Assembly (NCBI GenBank): GCA_023457295.1
Contig: JAEWLZ010000244.1
Location: forward strand, 1-8,280
Direction: 5' to 3'
Length of the DNA stretch: 8,280 bases
DNA from: Cyanobacteria bacterium OH_PDB_112
GTDB taxonomy: Bacteria > Cyanobacteriota > Vampirovibrionia > Gastranaerophilales > CAJFVJ01
Under the pieces are notes generated by a model that was given only the letters and a program-made list of their open reading frames with translations, searched no databases and had not been told where the DNA came from. Both the position numbers and the translations under genes were made by a program. This document shows positions 1-5,402 of the stretch, one piece after another; within the stretch, counting starts at the first letter, position 1, and each line of letters starts with the position of its first letter.

Positions 1-336
1 GGTCAGCCTTACGTTGAAGGTGTTGTTGTTACTGCAAAAGTTTTGAAACATGATAAAGATAAAAAAATCATCGTATACAAACAAAGACGTAAAAAAGGTT
101 ACAGAAAAAAACAAGGTCACAGACAAAATTTCACAAGAATTTTGATTGAAGACATTACAGGTTCTAAACCTAAAGCTGCAAAAGCGGCTGCTAAAGTTGA
201 AACAGCTGAAGCTGCAACAGCAACGGAAGCAAAACCGGCTAAAAAAACAGCGGCAAAAAAGGAAACTGCTCCAAAAGCCGAAACAACTGCTAAAAAACCG
301 GCAGCAAAAAAAACAACTAAAAAAACAGAAGCATAA
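1..336 (+). CDS. rplU: Large ribosomal subunit protein bL21, C-terminal part, with a Lys/Ala-rich tail
   Basis: This gene is cut by the window start; the frame is open from base 1 and reads GQPYVEGVVVTAKVLKHDKD, the usual L21 core. It continues with the basic KQRRKKGYRKKQGHRQ stretch and the closing TRILIEDI that ends most L21 proteins. L21 is a 50S subunit protein that binds 23S rRNA. After the normal end (about base 160) the frame runs on for about 56 codons made almost only of Ala, Lys, Thr, Glu and Pro, in PAKK/AAKK units like the tail of histone H1. The tail is in frame, ends with two stop codons in a row (TAA TAA), and lies 27 bases before rpmA, so it is unlikely to be a frameshift artefact. 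A TTG at 43 could be read as a start, but the L21 homology continues upstream of it. The rplU-rpmA pair is a standard operon. Identification is firm; the role of the tail is unknown. Confidence 0.95.
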   Translation, partial: GQPYVEGVVVTAKVLKHDKDKKIIVYKQRRKKGYRKKQGHRQNFTRILIEDITGSKPKAAKAAAKVETAEAATATEAKPAKKTAAKKETAPKAETTAKKPAAKKTTKKTEA

Positions 337-363
337 TAAAAATTAATTAGGAGAATAAGACCA

Positions 364-621
364 ATGGCACATAAGAAAGGTGTAGGTTCTACCAAGAACG
401 GACGCGACAGTAAATCAAAAAGACTCGGCGTAAAAAAATACGGCGGAGAGTTGGTTAAAGCCGGAAATATCATTATGCGTCAGCGCGGAACAAAAATTCA
501 TCCGGGTGCTAATGTAGGCATCGGAGGAGATGATACTTTGTTTGCTATGATAGACGGTTATGTCAAATTTGAGCCGTTCCGCAGAACAAAAAAACAAGTA
601 AGCGTTTACGCTGCTGTTTAG
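364..621 (+). CDS. rpmA: Large ribosomal subunit protein bL27
   Basis: The 85-residue product starts MAHKKGVGSTKNGRDS and contains KRLGVKKYGGE, GNIIMRQRGTKIHPG and the VKFEPFRRTKKQVSV end, all typical of L27 at its usual length. The N-terminus of L27 reaches the peptidyl transferase centre and helps place tRNA. There is no N-terminal cleavable extension of the kind seen in Firmicutes. The ATG at 364 is preceded by AGGAG (349-353) with 10 bases between, so the start is secure. It lies 27 bases after rplU with no terminator between, and is presumably co-transcribed with it. The obg gene that often follows rpmA is absent; the next gene encodes a sigma factor after a terminator. Confidence 0.97.
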   Translation: MAHKKGVGSTKNGRDSKSKRLGVKKYGGELVKAGNIIMRQRGTKIHPGANVGIGGDDTLFAMIDGYVKFEPFRRTKKQVSVYAAV

Positions 622-643
622 TTTGTTATTTAGATAACAAATT
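621..643 (+). terminator. Small A-T hairpin overlapping the rpmA stop codon
   Basis: A perfect 8-bp stem, TTTGTTAT (622-629) with ATAACAAA (634-641), closes a TTAG loop and is followed by an A+T-rich run with six or more T (649-655). Alone it would be weak. It stands directly before a stronger hairpin that also has a TTAG loop, so it may protect the 3' end or give two-step termination. Confidence 0.4.
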
Positions 644-653
644 CAAAAATTTT

Positions 654-694
654 TTAAACCATTCCTTTGATTAGTTGAAGGAGTGGTTTAATTT
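654..694 (+). terminator. Rho-independent terminator of the rplU-rpmA operon
   Basis: The arms 654-670 and 675-691 pair over about 17 bp with a few G-T wobbles. The core is AAACCATTCCTT against AAGGAGTGGTTT, with a TTAG loop. The T-run after it is short (692-694), but stem length and position just after rpmA make this the likely end of the ribosomal protein transcript. The right part comes close to the -10 of the sigma gene promoter. Confidence 0.7.
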
Positions 695-697
695 ATA

Positions 698-706
698 TGA
701 TATAAT
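698..706 (+). promoter_or_regulatory. Extended -10 promoter for the sigma factor gene
   Basis: The sequence TGATATAAT is a perfect extended -10 element (TGn followed by TATAAT at 701-706). No convincing -35 is seen at 17 bases: that position holds AAGGAG inside the terminator stem, and TTGAAG at 675 is 20 bases away. Extended -10 elements can work without a -35. The predicted transcript would start near 713 and have a leader of about 30 bases carrying GGAG (727-730). Confidence 0.6.
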
Positions 707-741
707 TGTTCTGAAACGAGAGAGATGGAGTTTTAAAGCAG

Positions 742-1533
742 GTGTCTTTTGAAGATGTTTATGACCATGAACAGATAAATAAATGGCTTAAAGATTATAA
801 AGCTGAAAAAAATCCTAAAGCGAAAGAGCAATTGAGAAATTTTATTGTGGCGGCTTGTATGGATTTTGTTAAAAAAATAGCTCATGGGCTTGCCAGAAGA
901 AGTACAGACCCTATTGAGGATTTGATTCAAGTCGGAAGTGTAGGTCTTTTGAAAGCTATTGAAAATTATGATCAGGGGCACGGAACAAGTTTTAAAACTT
1001 ACTCCACCTACCTTATTACCGGTGAAATCAGACATTATCTTCGTGATAAAATAGCTATGATTCGCGCTCCGCGTGAGTTGCAGGAGCTTTCATACCGTGT
1101 GAATATGATTGTTCAGCGTCTTACTCTTGATTTAGGGAGACCTCCTTCCGAGCTGGAAGTTGCAAATGAGTTAGCAGTTCCTATTAAGAGAATTGACGAG
1201 GTTAACGAAATTGACCGCCGTAAAAATATGATTTCACTTGATAATATTACAGGTGAAAATACTGATAATGAACAACCCTTGATGGACAAGTTGGTTGATG
1301 ATAATTATCAGGAACAAATTAATCGTCAAGAAATGAAAATACTTCTTTCCGGGGCTATTAACGTTCTTGATGATGAACTTAAAAAAATTATTCAAATGAG
1401 CTTTTTTGAAGATATGTCACAACAGCAAATAGCGGACGAATTGGGCGTTTCTCAAATGCAAATAAGCCGTAAAATAAAAAAAGCTCTCAATAAACTTTAT
1501 GAAGTAATTAAAAATAAAGAAGAAATTTTTTAA
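742..1533 (+). CDS. RNA polymerase sigma factor, SigB/SigF/SigG type (sigma-70 group 3)
   Basis: The 263-residue protein has sigma-70 regions in order. Region 2 spans about residues 30-105, with the core-binding motif DLIQVGSVGLLKAIENYD (60-77) and the -10-recognition part FKTYSTYLITGEIRHYLRDK (84-103). Region 3 spans about 110-190. Region 4 spans about 200-255, with the helix-turn-helix MSQQQIADELGVSQMQIS (225-242). The GEI-x-H/R-LRDK form and absence of region 1.1 place it in the SigB/SigF/SigG clade, which includes cyanobacterial SigF, rather than among housekeeping factors. It would direct core polymerase to an alternative regulon that the sequence does not reveal. The start is GTG at 742: an upstream in-frame stop lies at 712 and no ATG lies between. 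GGAG (727-730) is 11 bases away, so the ribosome site is weak. No anti-sigma or anti-anti-sigma gene lies next to it, although group 3 factors are often paired with one. Confidence 0.92.
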   Translation: MSFEDVYDHEQINKWLKDYKAEKNPKAKEQLRNFIVAACMDFVKKIAHGLARRSTDPIEDLIQVGSVGLLKAIENYDQGHGTSFKTYSTYLITGEIRHYLRDKIAMIRAPRELQELSYRVNMIVQRLTLDLGRPPSELEVANELAVPIKRIDEVNEIDRRKNMISLDNITGENTDNEQPLMDKLVDDNYQEQINRQEMKILLSGAINVLDDELKKIIQMSFFEDMSQQQIADELGVSQMQISRKIKKALNKLYEVIKNKEEIF

Positions 1534-1549
1534 GAAATATTAATTTTAA

Positions 1550-1573
1550 AAAATAAATTTGGCAATTTTTTTT
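1550..1573 (+). terminator. Weak A-T-only hairpin after the sigma factor gene
   Basis: Bases 1550-1559 pair with 1564-1573 (nine A-T pairs, one T-T mismatch) around a TGGC loop. The T-run forms part of the stem rather than following it, so this is at best a weak terminator. The downstream gene may be partly co-transcribed with the sigma gene. Confidence 0.25.
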
Positions 1574-1577
1574 ATTC

Positions 1578-1622
1578 AGCAATCTTTTGCAATTAAACAA
1601 CAGATTGTGTGAAAGGATTGCT
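1578..1622 (+). other. Possible switching RNA structure in the 1624 gene leader
   Basis: AGCAATC (1578-1584) is complementary over 7 bp to GATTGCT (1616-1622), which overlaps the end of the ribosome-binding site and touches the start codon. The overlapping CAATCT (1580-1585) can instead pair with AGATTG (1602-1607). The two pairings exclude each other, so one would cover and the other free the start region. Such short A+T-rich matches can arise by chance. Confidence 0.25.
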
Positions 1623-1623
1623 A

Positions 1624-1989
1624 ATGATTTCAAGTGTTTCAAACAGACAAAATATTTCTTCTCAAAATTTTGGTACTACAAAAGAAATTTTTTCTTTGGG
1701 GTTGTTGGGAAGTAAAACTGTCGAAAAAACGGGAGCTTTAGAAAGAGCGGCGTTGATAAAACTTTTAAAAGATATAAGAGAAGGTAAAATAAATACCGAT
1801 ACTCATATTTTTAACAAAAGTATTGAAAATGGTTCAGATATAGTCACTGTAAGCAGTAAAGATAAGTCGACCAAGACAATAGTGAAAAAAGACTTTAAAG
1901 TACCTTTTTTGGAAATGATTTTTAATGATTTGAAAAAAATAATTGACCAAAAAATACCTAAAACCGAAGCAACTTTAAGTGAAATTTAA
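1624..1989 (+). CDS. Hypothetical protein, 121 residues, polar N-terminus
   Basis: I do not recognise this protein. The ATG at 1624 is chosen over a GTG at 1609 because AAAGGA (1612-1617) sits 6 bases before it, an ideal ribosome site. The GTG start would put that site inside the gene. The product begins MISSVSNRQNISSQNFGTT, a Ser/Asn/Gln-rich segment resembling the N-terminus of the 5403-6374 gene product, which begins MLVTSVSFSNN and later carries NFQ and SFKG. The rest is a mixed helix/strand domain with a likely helix at 38-53 (ALERAALIKLLKDIRE), a Ser/Asp/Lys-rich middle (70-90) and a lysine-rich C-terminal helix (about 93-112). No signal peptide, membrane segment or cysteine was seen. 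It lies 90 bases after the sigma factor gene on the same strand. A link with that factor (target or modulator) is possible but unsupported. Confidence 0.75.
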   Translation: MISSVSNRQNISSQNFGTTKEIFSLGLLGSKTVEKTGALERAALIKLLKDIREGKINTDTHIFNKSIENGSDIVTVSSKDKSTKTIVKKDFKVPFLEMIFNDLKKIIDQKIPKTEATLSEI

Positions 1990-2008
1990 AAATACCGATA
2001 CTCTTTTT

Positions 2009-2045
2009 AAATGATTTTTGATTCATAAAAAAAGAATTATCATTT
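2009..2045 (+). other. Imperfect hairpin downstream of the 1624 gene
   Basis: AAATGAT (2009-2015) pairs with ATCATTT (2039-2045), and inside it ATTC (2021-2024) pairs with GAAT (2034-2037). A T-rich run (2049-2053) follows closely. It could be a weak terminator for the gene ending at 1989. The rest of the gap holds another small hairpin, ACCC (2062-2065) with GGGT (2071-2074). Confidence 0.3.
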
Positions 2046-2080
2046 GAGTTTTTATTTGAATACCCCTTTAGGGTGGGTTT

Positions 2081-2123
2081 AGGCTTGAAATTTTTTATAA
2101 AAAAAATTTTTCAAGCTTTTTTT
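2081..2123 (+). terminator. Rho-independent terminator between the 1624 gene and the pyrophosphatase gene
   Basis: GCTTGAAA (2083-2090) pairs perfectly with TTTCAAGC (2109-2116). The stem can extend inward as T-A pairs after a two-base bulge, and it is followed by seven T (2117-2123). This is a classical terminator. It isolates the pyrophosphatase gene, whose promoter must lie in the following 110 bases, unless the element works as an attenuator. Confidence 0.7.
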
Positions 2124-2160
2124 ATAAAGTTAAAAAAACCTTTTTGAGACTTATTTATGC

Positions 2161-2201
2161 TTGACATCTCGCCTGGTAAGTGACAGACTTATACGTATAG
2201 T
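2161..2201 (+). promoter_or_regulatory. Candidate promoter region of the pyrophosphatase gene
   Basis: A perfect -35-like TTGACA lies at 2161-2166. The best -10-like hexamers, TATACG (2190-2195) and TATAGT (2196-2201), lie 23 and 29 bases after it, longer than the usual 16-18, so the pairing is doubtful. The hexamers fall in and next to the perfect palindrome TATACGTATA (2190-2199), which could be an operator. The resulting leader would contain AAGGGAG (2218-2224). Confidence 0.35.
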
Positions 2202-2234
2202 ATTACAAAAGTTTTATAAGGGAGAATAGGATTT

Positions 2235-4703
2235 ATGAACTCTAAATTTAAAAACTTTGGTTACTTAACTTTGTTAATGCTTATGGTTTCAACTGTATTT
2301 GCTGCTCCTTCATTTGCAAGTGAAGCAGATCTTTTGGTGCCTGCATTAACCGGCAGCAACAAAACTCTTTTGTTAGCTGGTATGGGCATTAGTGCTTTGG
2401 GTTTGGTTATTGCGCTTATTGATTTTGTAAGCGTAAAATCTATTAAAGCTCACAAGTCTATGCTTGACGTTGGTAACCTTATCTTTGAAACATGCAAAAC
2501 ATACTTGGTACAACAAGGTAAATTCCTTGTGCTTCTTGAGTTGTTTATTGCAGCGTGTATCGGATTTTATTTCGGAGTACTCCAGCATATGGACGCTCAC
2601 GGCTTGTTAATGATTTTAGGCTGGTCAGTAGTAGGTATTCTTGGTTCTTACGGCGTTGCGTGGTACGGAATCAGAATGAATACTCTTGCTAACTCAAGAA
2701 CAGCTTTTGCCGCGTTAGAAGCCAAACCTCTTAAAATCTTAAATATACCTCTAAAAGTAGGTATGAGTATCGGCGTATTGCTTGTAAGCGTTGAGCTTTT
2801 AATGATGCTTACAATTTTGTTATTTGTTCCTGGTAACTTGGCAGGAGCTTGCTTTATAGGTTTCGCTATCGGTGAATCTCTTGGTGCAAGTGCGCTTCGT
2901 GTTGCCGGCGGTATTTTTACAAAAATTGCAGACATCGGTTCTGATTTGATGAAAATTCAATTCAATATTAAAGAAGATGATCCTCGTAACCCAGGCGTAA
3001 TAGCTGACTGTACCGGAGACAATGCCGGCGACAGCATCGGACCTACTGCTGACGGTTTCGAAACATATGGTGTAACAGGTGTTGCTCTTGTAAGTTTTAT
3101 CTTGCTCGCAGTTTCAAAACCTGAATACCAAGTAACATTGTTAACTTGGATTTTCGCAATGAGATTCCTTATGATTATAACTTCAGTTCTTGCATATCAA
3201 GTAAATGAAGTTATAAGCAAAATCGCTTTTGGTAAAGCGGAAAAAATGGATTTTGAAGTACCTTTGACAAACTTAATCTGGATTAGTTCAGTATTGTCAA
3301 TCGCAATGACATACGGCGTAAGCTATGTGTTATTGGCAAAAGCACTTCCTGAGAATATGTGGATTGTATTATCAAGCATCATTTCTTTCGGAACATTGGG
3401 TGCTGCTTTAATTCCTGAATTTACTAAAGTATTTACAAGTACAAAAGCAAAACACACTCAAGAAGTTGTAACTGCTTCTCGTGAGGGTGGTTCTTCATTG
3501 ACTATCCTTTCAGGTTTGGTTGCTGGTAACTTCTCAGGTTTTTGGATTGGCTTGACAATCGCTGCTTTGATGGGCGGTGCTTATTTTGCAAGCTTGTACA
3601 TTCCTACTGAAGTTATGATTTACGCTTCAGTGTTTGCGTTTGGTCTTGTAGCATTCGGATTCTTGGGAATGGGTCCTGTAACAATAGCCGTAGACAGCTA
3701 TGGTCCTGTTACAGACAATGCTCAATCAGTTTATGAACTTTCATTGATTGAAACTATTCCAGGTATCGAAGAAGAAATCGAAAAAGAATATGGATTCAAG
3801 CCTGACTTCGAGAAAGCTAAAGAATTTTTGGAAGAAAATGATGGTGCCGGAAACACATTTAAAGCAACTTCAAAGCCTGTACTTATCGGTACTGCTGTTG
3901 TTGGTGCTACAACAATGATTTTCTCACTTATTTTGGTAATCAAAAATACTTTAGGAATCGCTCCTGAGTCAGTTTTGAATATCCTAAACCCATATACAAT
4001 TCTTGGTTTCATTATGGGCGGTGCGGTAATTTTCTGGTTCACAGGAAGTTCAATGCAAGCTGTTACAACAGGTGCATACCGTGCGGTTGAATACATCAAG
4101 AAAAACATCAATCTTGATTCAGATTCAGCTAAAGCTTCTACTGAAAATTCAAAAGAAGTTGTAAGAATATGTACACAGTACGCGCAAACAGGTATGTTCA
4201 ACATCTTTATAGCGTTGTTCTCTTTTGCGTTAGCGTTTGCGTTTTTCTCAGCGCCGACATTGACTACAAAAGATCCTGTGGCATTCTTTGTAAGTTACTT
4301 AATAGCAATCGCTGTTTTTGGTCTGTATCAAGCTGTATTTATGGCTAATGCGGGCGGATGCTGGGATAACGCTAAAAAAATCGTTGAAGTAGAACTCAAA
4401 GAAAAAGGTACTGCGCTTCATGAAGCTACTGTTGTTGGTGACACAGTAGGCGACCCATTCAAAGATACATCATCAGTTGCGATGAACCCAATTATCAAAT
4501 TCACAACTCTATTCGGGTTGTTGGCTATGGAAATAGCTATCTCTGAAAGCTTCAGAGCAGTTGCTCCATACGTTGGCGTTGTGTTCTTTGCGATTGCATT
4601 GTTCTTTGTATATCGCTCTTTCTATGGAATGAGAATTCCTGTGGAAGCTTCAACTGAAGGAAAAAAGACTGAAGCAGAAGAAAAAGAATTGGCTAAAGTT
4701 TAA
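2235..4703 (+). CDS. hppA: Membrane-bound ion-pumping pyrophosphatase, divergent K+-independent type
   Basis: This 822-residue integral membrane protein hydrolyses cytoplasmic pyrophosphate and couples it to ion export (H+ is the likely ion). It has many hydrophobic segments, in line with the 15-17 helices of the family. Active-site motifs are present in order: FTKIADIGSDL (228-238), EDDPRNPG (247-254), GDNAGDSIGPTADGFE (261-276), DSYGPVTDNA (487-496), NAGGCWDNAKK (705-715) and GDTVGDPFKDTSS (735-747). Several differ from the common forms: GPTADGFE where most have GM-ADLFE, and DTSSVAMN where most have DTSGPSLN. The gating glutamate is kept at E276. Lys543 in GNTFKA occupies the position where Lys, rather than Ala, marks K+ independence. 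These features fit the divergent Na+-regulated H+-pump subgroup known from Chlorobium limicola. Residues 1-28 look like a signal peptide (possible cleavage after SFA). The ATG follows AAGGGAG by 10 bases. The gene is monocistronic between two terminators. Confidence 0.95.
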   Translation: MNSKFKNFGYLTLLMLMVSTVFAAPSFASEADLLVPALTGSNKTLLLAGMGISALGLVIALIDFVSVKSIKAHKSMLDVGNLIFETCKTYLVQQGKFLVLLELFIAACIGFYFGVLQHMDAHGLLMILGWSVVGILGSYGVAWYGIRMNTLANSRTAFAALEAKPLKILNIPLKVGMSIGVLLVSVELLMMLTILLFVPGNLAGACFIGFAIGESLGASALRVAGGIFTKIADIGSDLMKIQFNIKEDDPRNPGVIADCTGDNAGDSIGPTADGFETYGVTGVALVSFILLAVSKPEYQVTLLTWIFAMRFLMIITSVLAYQVNEVISKIAFGKAEKMDFEVPLTNLIWISSVLSIAMTYGVSYVLLAKALPENMWIVLSSIISFGTLGAALIPEFTKVFTSTKAKHTQEVVTASREGGSSLTILSGLVAGNFSGFWIGLTIAALMGGAYFASLYIPTEVMIYASVFAFGLVAFGFLGMGPVTIAVDSYGPVTDNAQSVYELSLIETIPGIEEEIEKEYGFKPDFEKAKEFLEENDGAGNTFKATSKPVLIGTAVVGATTMIFSLILVIKNTLGIAPESVLNILNPYTILGFIMGGAVIFWFTGSSMQAVTTGAYRAVEYIKKNINLDSDSAKASTENSKEVVRICTQYAQTGMFNIFIALFSFALAFAFFSAPTLTTKDPVAFFVSYLIAIAVFGLYQAVFMANAGGCWDNAKKIVEVELKEKGTALHEATVVGDTVGDPFKDTSSVAMNPIIKFTTLFGLLAMEIAISESFRAVAPYVGVVFFAIALFFVYRSFYGMRIPVEASTEGKKTEAEEKELAKV

Positions 4704-4737
4704 TTACTAAGCAATCTTTAGCTTCTGCAAAAGTTTT

Positions 4738-4770
4738 AAAAATCGGGTGTGAAAGCGCCCGATTTTTTTT
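4738..4770. terminator. Strong bidirectional terminator between convergent genes
   Basis: A 13-bp stem (4738-4750 with 4755-4767) closes a GAAA tetraloop. Its G+C-rich centre, CGGG with CCCG, is flanked by an A-run on the left and eight T (4763-4770) on the right. It therefore works in both directions, ending the pyrophosphatase gene on the plus strand and the 62-residue gene on the minus strand, whose stop codon (4774-4776) lies three bases away. Confidence 0.9.
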
Positions 4771-4773
4771 GTT

Positions 4774-4962
4774 TTAATCTTGAAATTTTTTTAAATCATC
4801 CATTCCTCGCAAAGACAGCAGATTTAAAATATTAAAGAATAAGTATAAATCTTTAAATGATTTTAAGGTTTCAATCTCTGTCTTTGCAAGGTCAGTTAGT
4901 GTTGAAATGCTGTCGAGCCGATATTTTGTTTTATCTGTAATTTGGGATATATTTTCAGTCAT
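4774..4962 (-). CDS. Hypothetical small protein, 62 residues
   Basis: I do not recognise this protein. It is supported as a real gene by a good ribosome site on the minus strand (AAAGGA, 4975-4970, 7 bases before ATG) and by a stop codon placed right next to the bidirectional terminator. The product starts MTENISQITDKTKYRLDS and looks mostly helical. A heptad-like N-terminal half (residues 5-35, Ile/Leu at regular spacing) precedes a hydrophobic stretch LYLFFNILNLLSL (39-51) and a charged end (DDLKKFQD). The hydrophobic part is short for a membrane span but could bind a membrane or a partner. The gene diverges from the XRE-type regulator across 113 bases, so control by that regulator is a reasonable guess, not shown. 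The only alternative is a spurious frame, made less likely by the signals at both ends. Confidence 0.65.
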   Translation of the reverse strand: MTENISQITDKTKYRLDSISTLTDLAKTEIETLKSFKDLYLFFNILNLLSLRGMDDLKKFQD

Positions 4963-5014
4963 TTCCTATTCCTTTCTGTTAAGTTTCTTTTTAATAATAT
5001 TAGTTCACGTAATA

Positions 5015-5034
5015 ATTATATTAGCGTATATAAT
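5015..5034. promoter_or_regulatory. Divergent -10-like boxes between the 62-residue gene and the XRE gene
   Basis: The 113-base gap (4963-5075) is very A+T-rich. It has TATAAT on the plus strand (5029-5034), with TTCACG (5004-5009) 19 bases upstream as a poor -35, and TATAAT on the minus strand (5020-5015). The minus-strand box suits the 62-residue gene, giving a leader of about 45 bases. In sequence this A+T-rich such matches are weak evidence. Confidence 0.35.
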
Positions 5035-5060
5035 AACAAAAAACAAGCTTCATTAAAGTA

Positions 5061-5069
5061 TGTTAACAT
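5061..5069 (+). promoter_or_regulatory. Extended -10-like element at leaderless distance before the XRE gene
   Basis: TGT followed by TAACAT (5064-5069) resembles an extended -10, with TAACAT matching TATAAT at four of six bases. It ends six bases before the ATG at 5076. Those six bases, TCAAAA, are the same six that separate the -10 and ATG of the minus-strand GT9 gene at 7421. There is no Shine-Dalgarno site. A transcript from here would begin at or next to the ATG. Confidence 0.4.
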
Positions 5070-5075
5070 TCAAAA

Positions 5076-5279
5076 ATGATTAAAAATAATTTAGCTGTTT
5101 TAATGGCAAAACAAAAAATTCGTGCGGCAGAATTGTCAAGAATGACAGGTATAAGTGAAAGTACTTTGTCTTATCTTTATAATGAAAAAACTACCAAAAT
5201 AAGCTTCGAGGTTATAGACAAGCTTTGCGAAGCTTTGGATTGCCAAGTCGGTGAGCTTTTTGAAAGAATACCTGATTAA
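5076..5279 (+). CDS. XRE-family (Cro/C1-type) DNA-binding regulator
   Basis: The 67-residue protein is a single helix-turn-helix domain: residues 5-60 cover the five helices, with AAELSRMTGISESTLSYLYNEK (17-38) as the helix-turn-helix proper and ISFEVIDKLCEALDCQVGELFE (42-63) as the usual closing helices with a (C/D)xxGxLF-like end. Length and pattern match the short stand-alone regulators of the HTH_26/YozG kind. It is expected to bind DNA as a dimer, with no sensor domain. Its targets are not visible, but short XRE proteins often control their own promoter and a divergent neighbour, here the 62-residue gene. ATG 5076 is the natural start by homology. No Shine-Dalgarno sequence precedes it, unlike most genes in this window, which suggests a leaderless or A-rich-leader mode of initiation. 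Confidence 0.9.
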   Translation: MIKNNLAVLMAKQKIRAAELSRMTGISESTLSYLYNEKTTKISFEVIDKLCEALDCQVGELFERIPD

Positions 5280-5301
5280 AAGTCTTTTATCATCTTATAA
5301 A

Positions 5302-5321
5302 AATGTAAATCAATGTAAATT
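5302..5321 (+). repeat. Tandem 10-base direct repeat
   Basis: AATGTAAATC (5302-5311) is followed immediately by AATGTAAATT (5312-5321), nine of ten bases identical, in the 123-base gap between the XRE gene and the 5403 gene. A 10-base period is one DNA turn, as in some operators. A weak hairpin, TTTTAT (5285-5290) with ATAAAA (5297-5302), lies just before it and may end the XRE transcript. Confidence 0.35.
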
Positions 5322-5402
5322 TTTTTGGCTATAACCGTCAAAAAAAATTTTTATCATTTTTAAAACATGTGTAATGTCCCTAAAGAGAGAAGGAATAGTA
5401 AA

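Noticed and set aside
117..473. Open frame of 118 codons on the minus strand across the end of rplU and start of rpmA
   Set aside because: It is a mirror of the Lys/Ala-rich tail and L27 coding sequence, with low-complexity Ala/Val/Phe composition and no ribosome site.
733..1035. Minus-strand frame of 100 codons inside the sigma factor gene
   Set aside because: It is fully covered by a gene with clear sigma-70 domains and has no homology signals of its own.
1609..1623. GTG start for the 121-residue protein
   Set aside because: It would place the strong AAAGGA ribosome site inside the coding region; ATG 1624 is favoured.
3731..4204. Minus-strand frame of 157 codons inside the pyrophosphatase gene, and similar ones at 2373-2600 and 2648-2935
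   Set aside because: These lie opposite highly conserved pyrophosphatase coding sequence and show no recognisable protein features.
1578..4717. Shared 10-base string AGCAATCTTT in two gaps (1578-1587 and near 4708)
   Set aside because: Many chance 10-base matches are expected in 8 kb of A+T-rich sequence, and the flanks do not match.
5367..5402. Upstream in-frame ATG as start of the repeat protein
   Set aside because: No ribosome site precedes it, while GAGAAGGA sits at ideal distance before ATG 5403. The extra 12 residues also break the resemblance to the N-terminus of the 1624 product.
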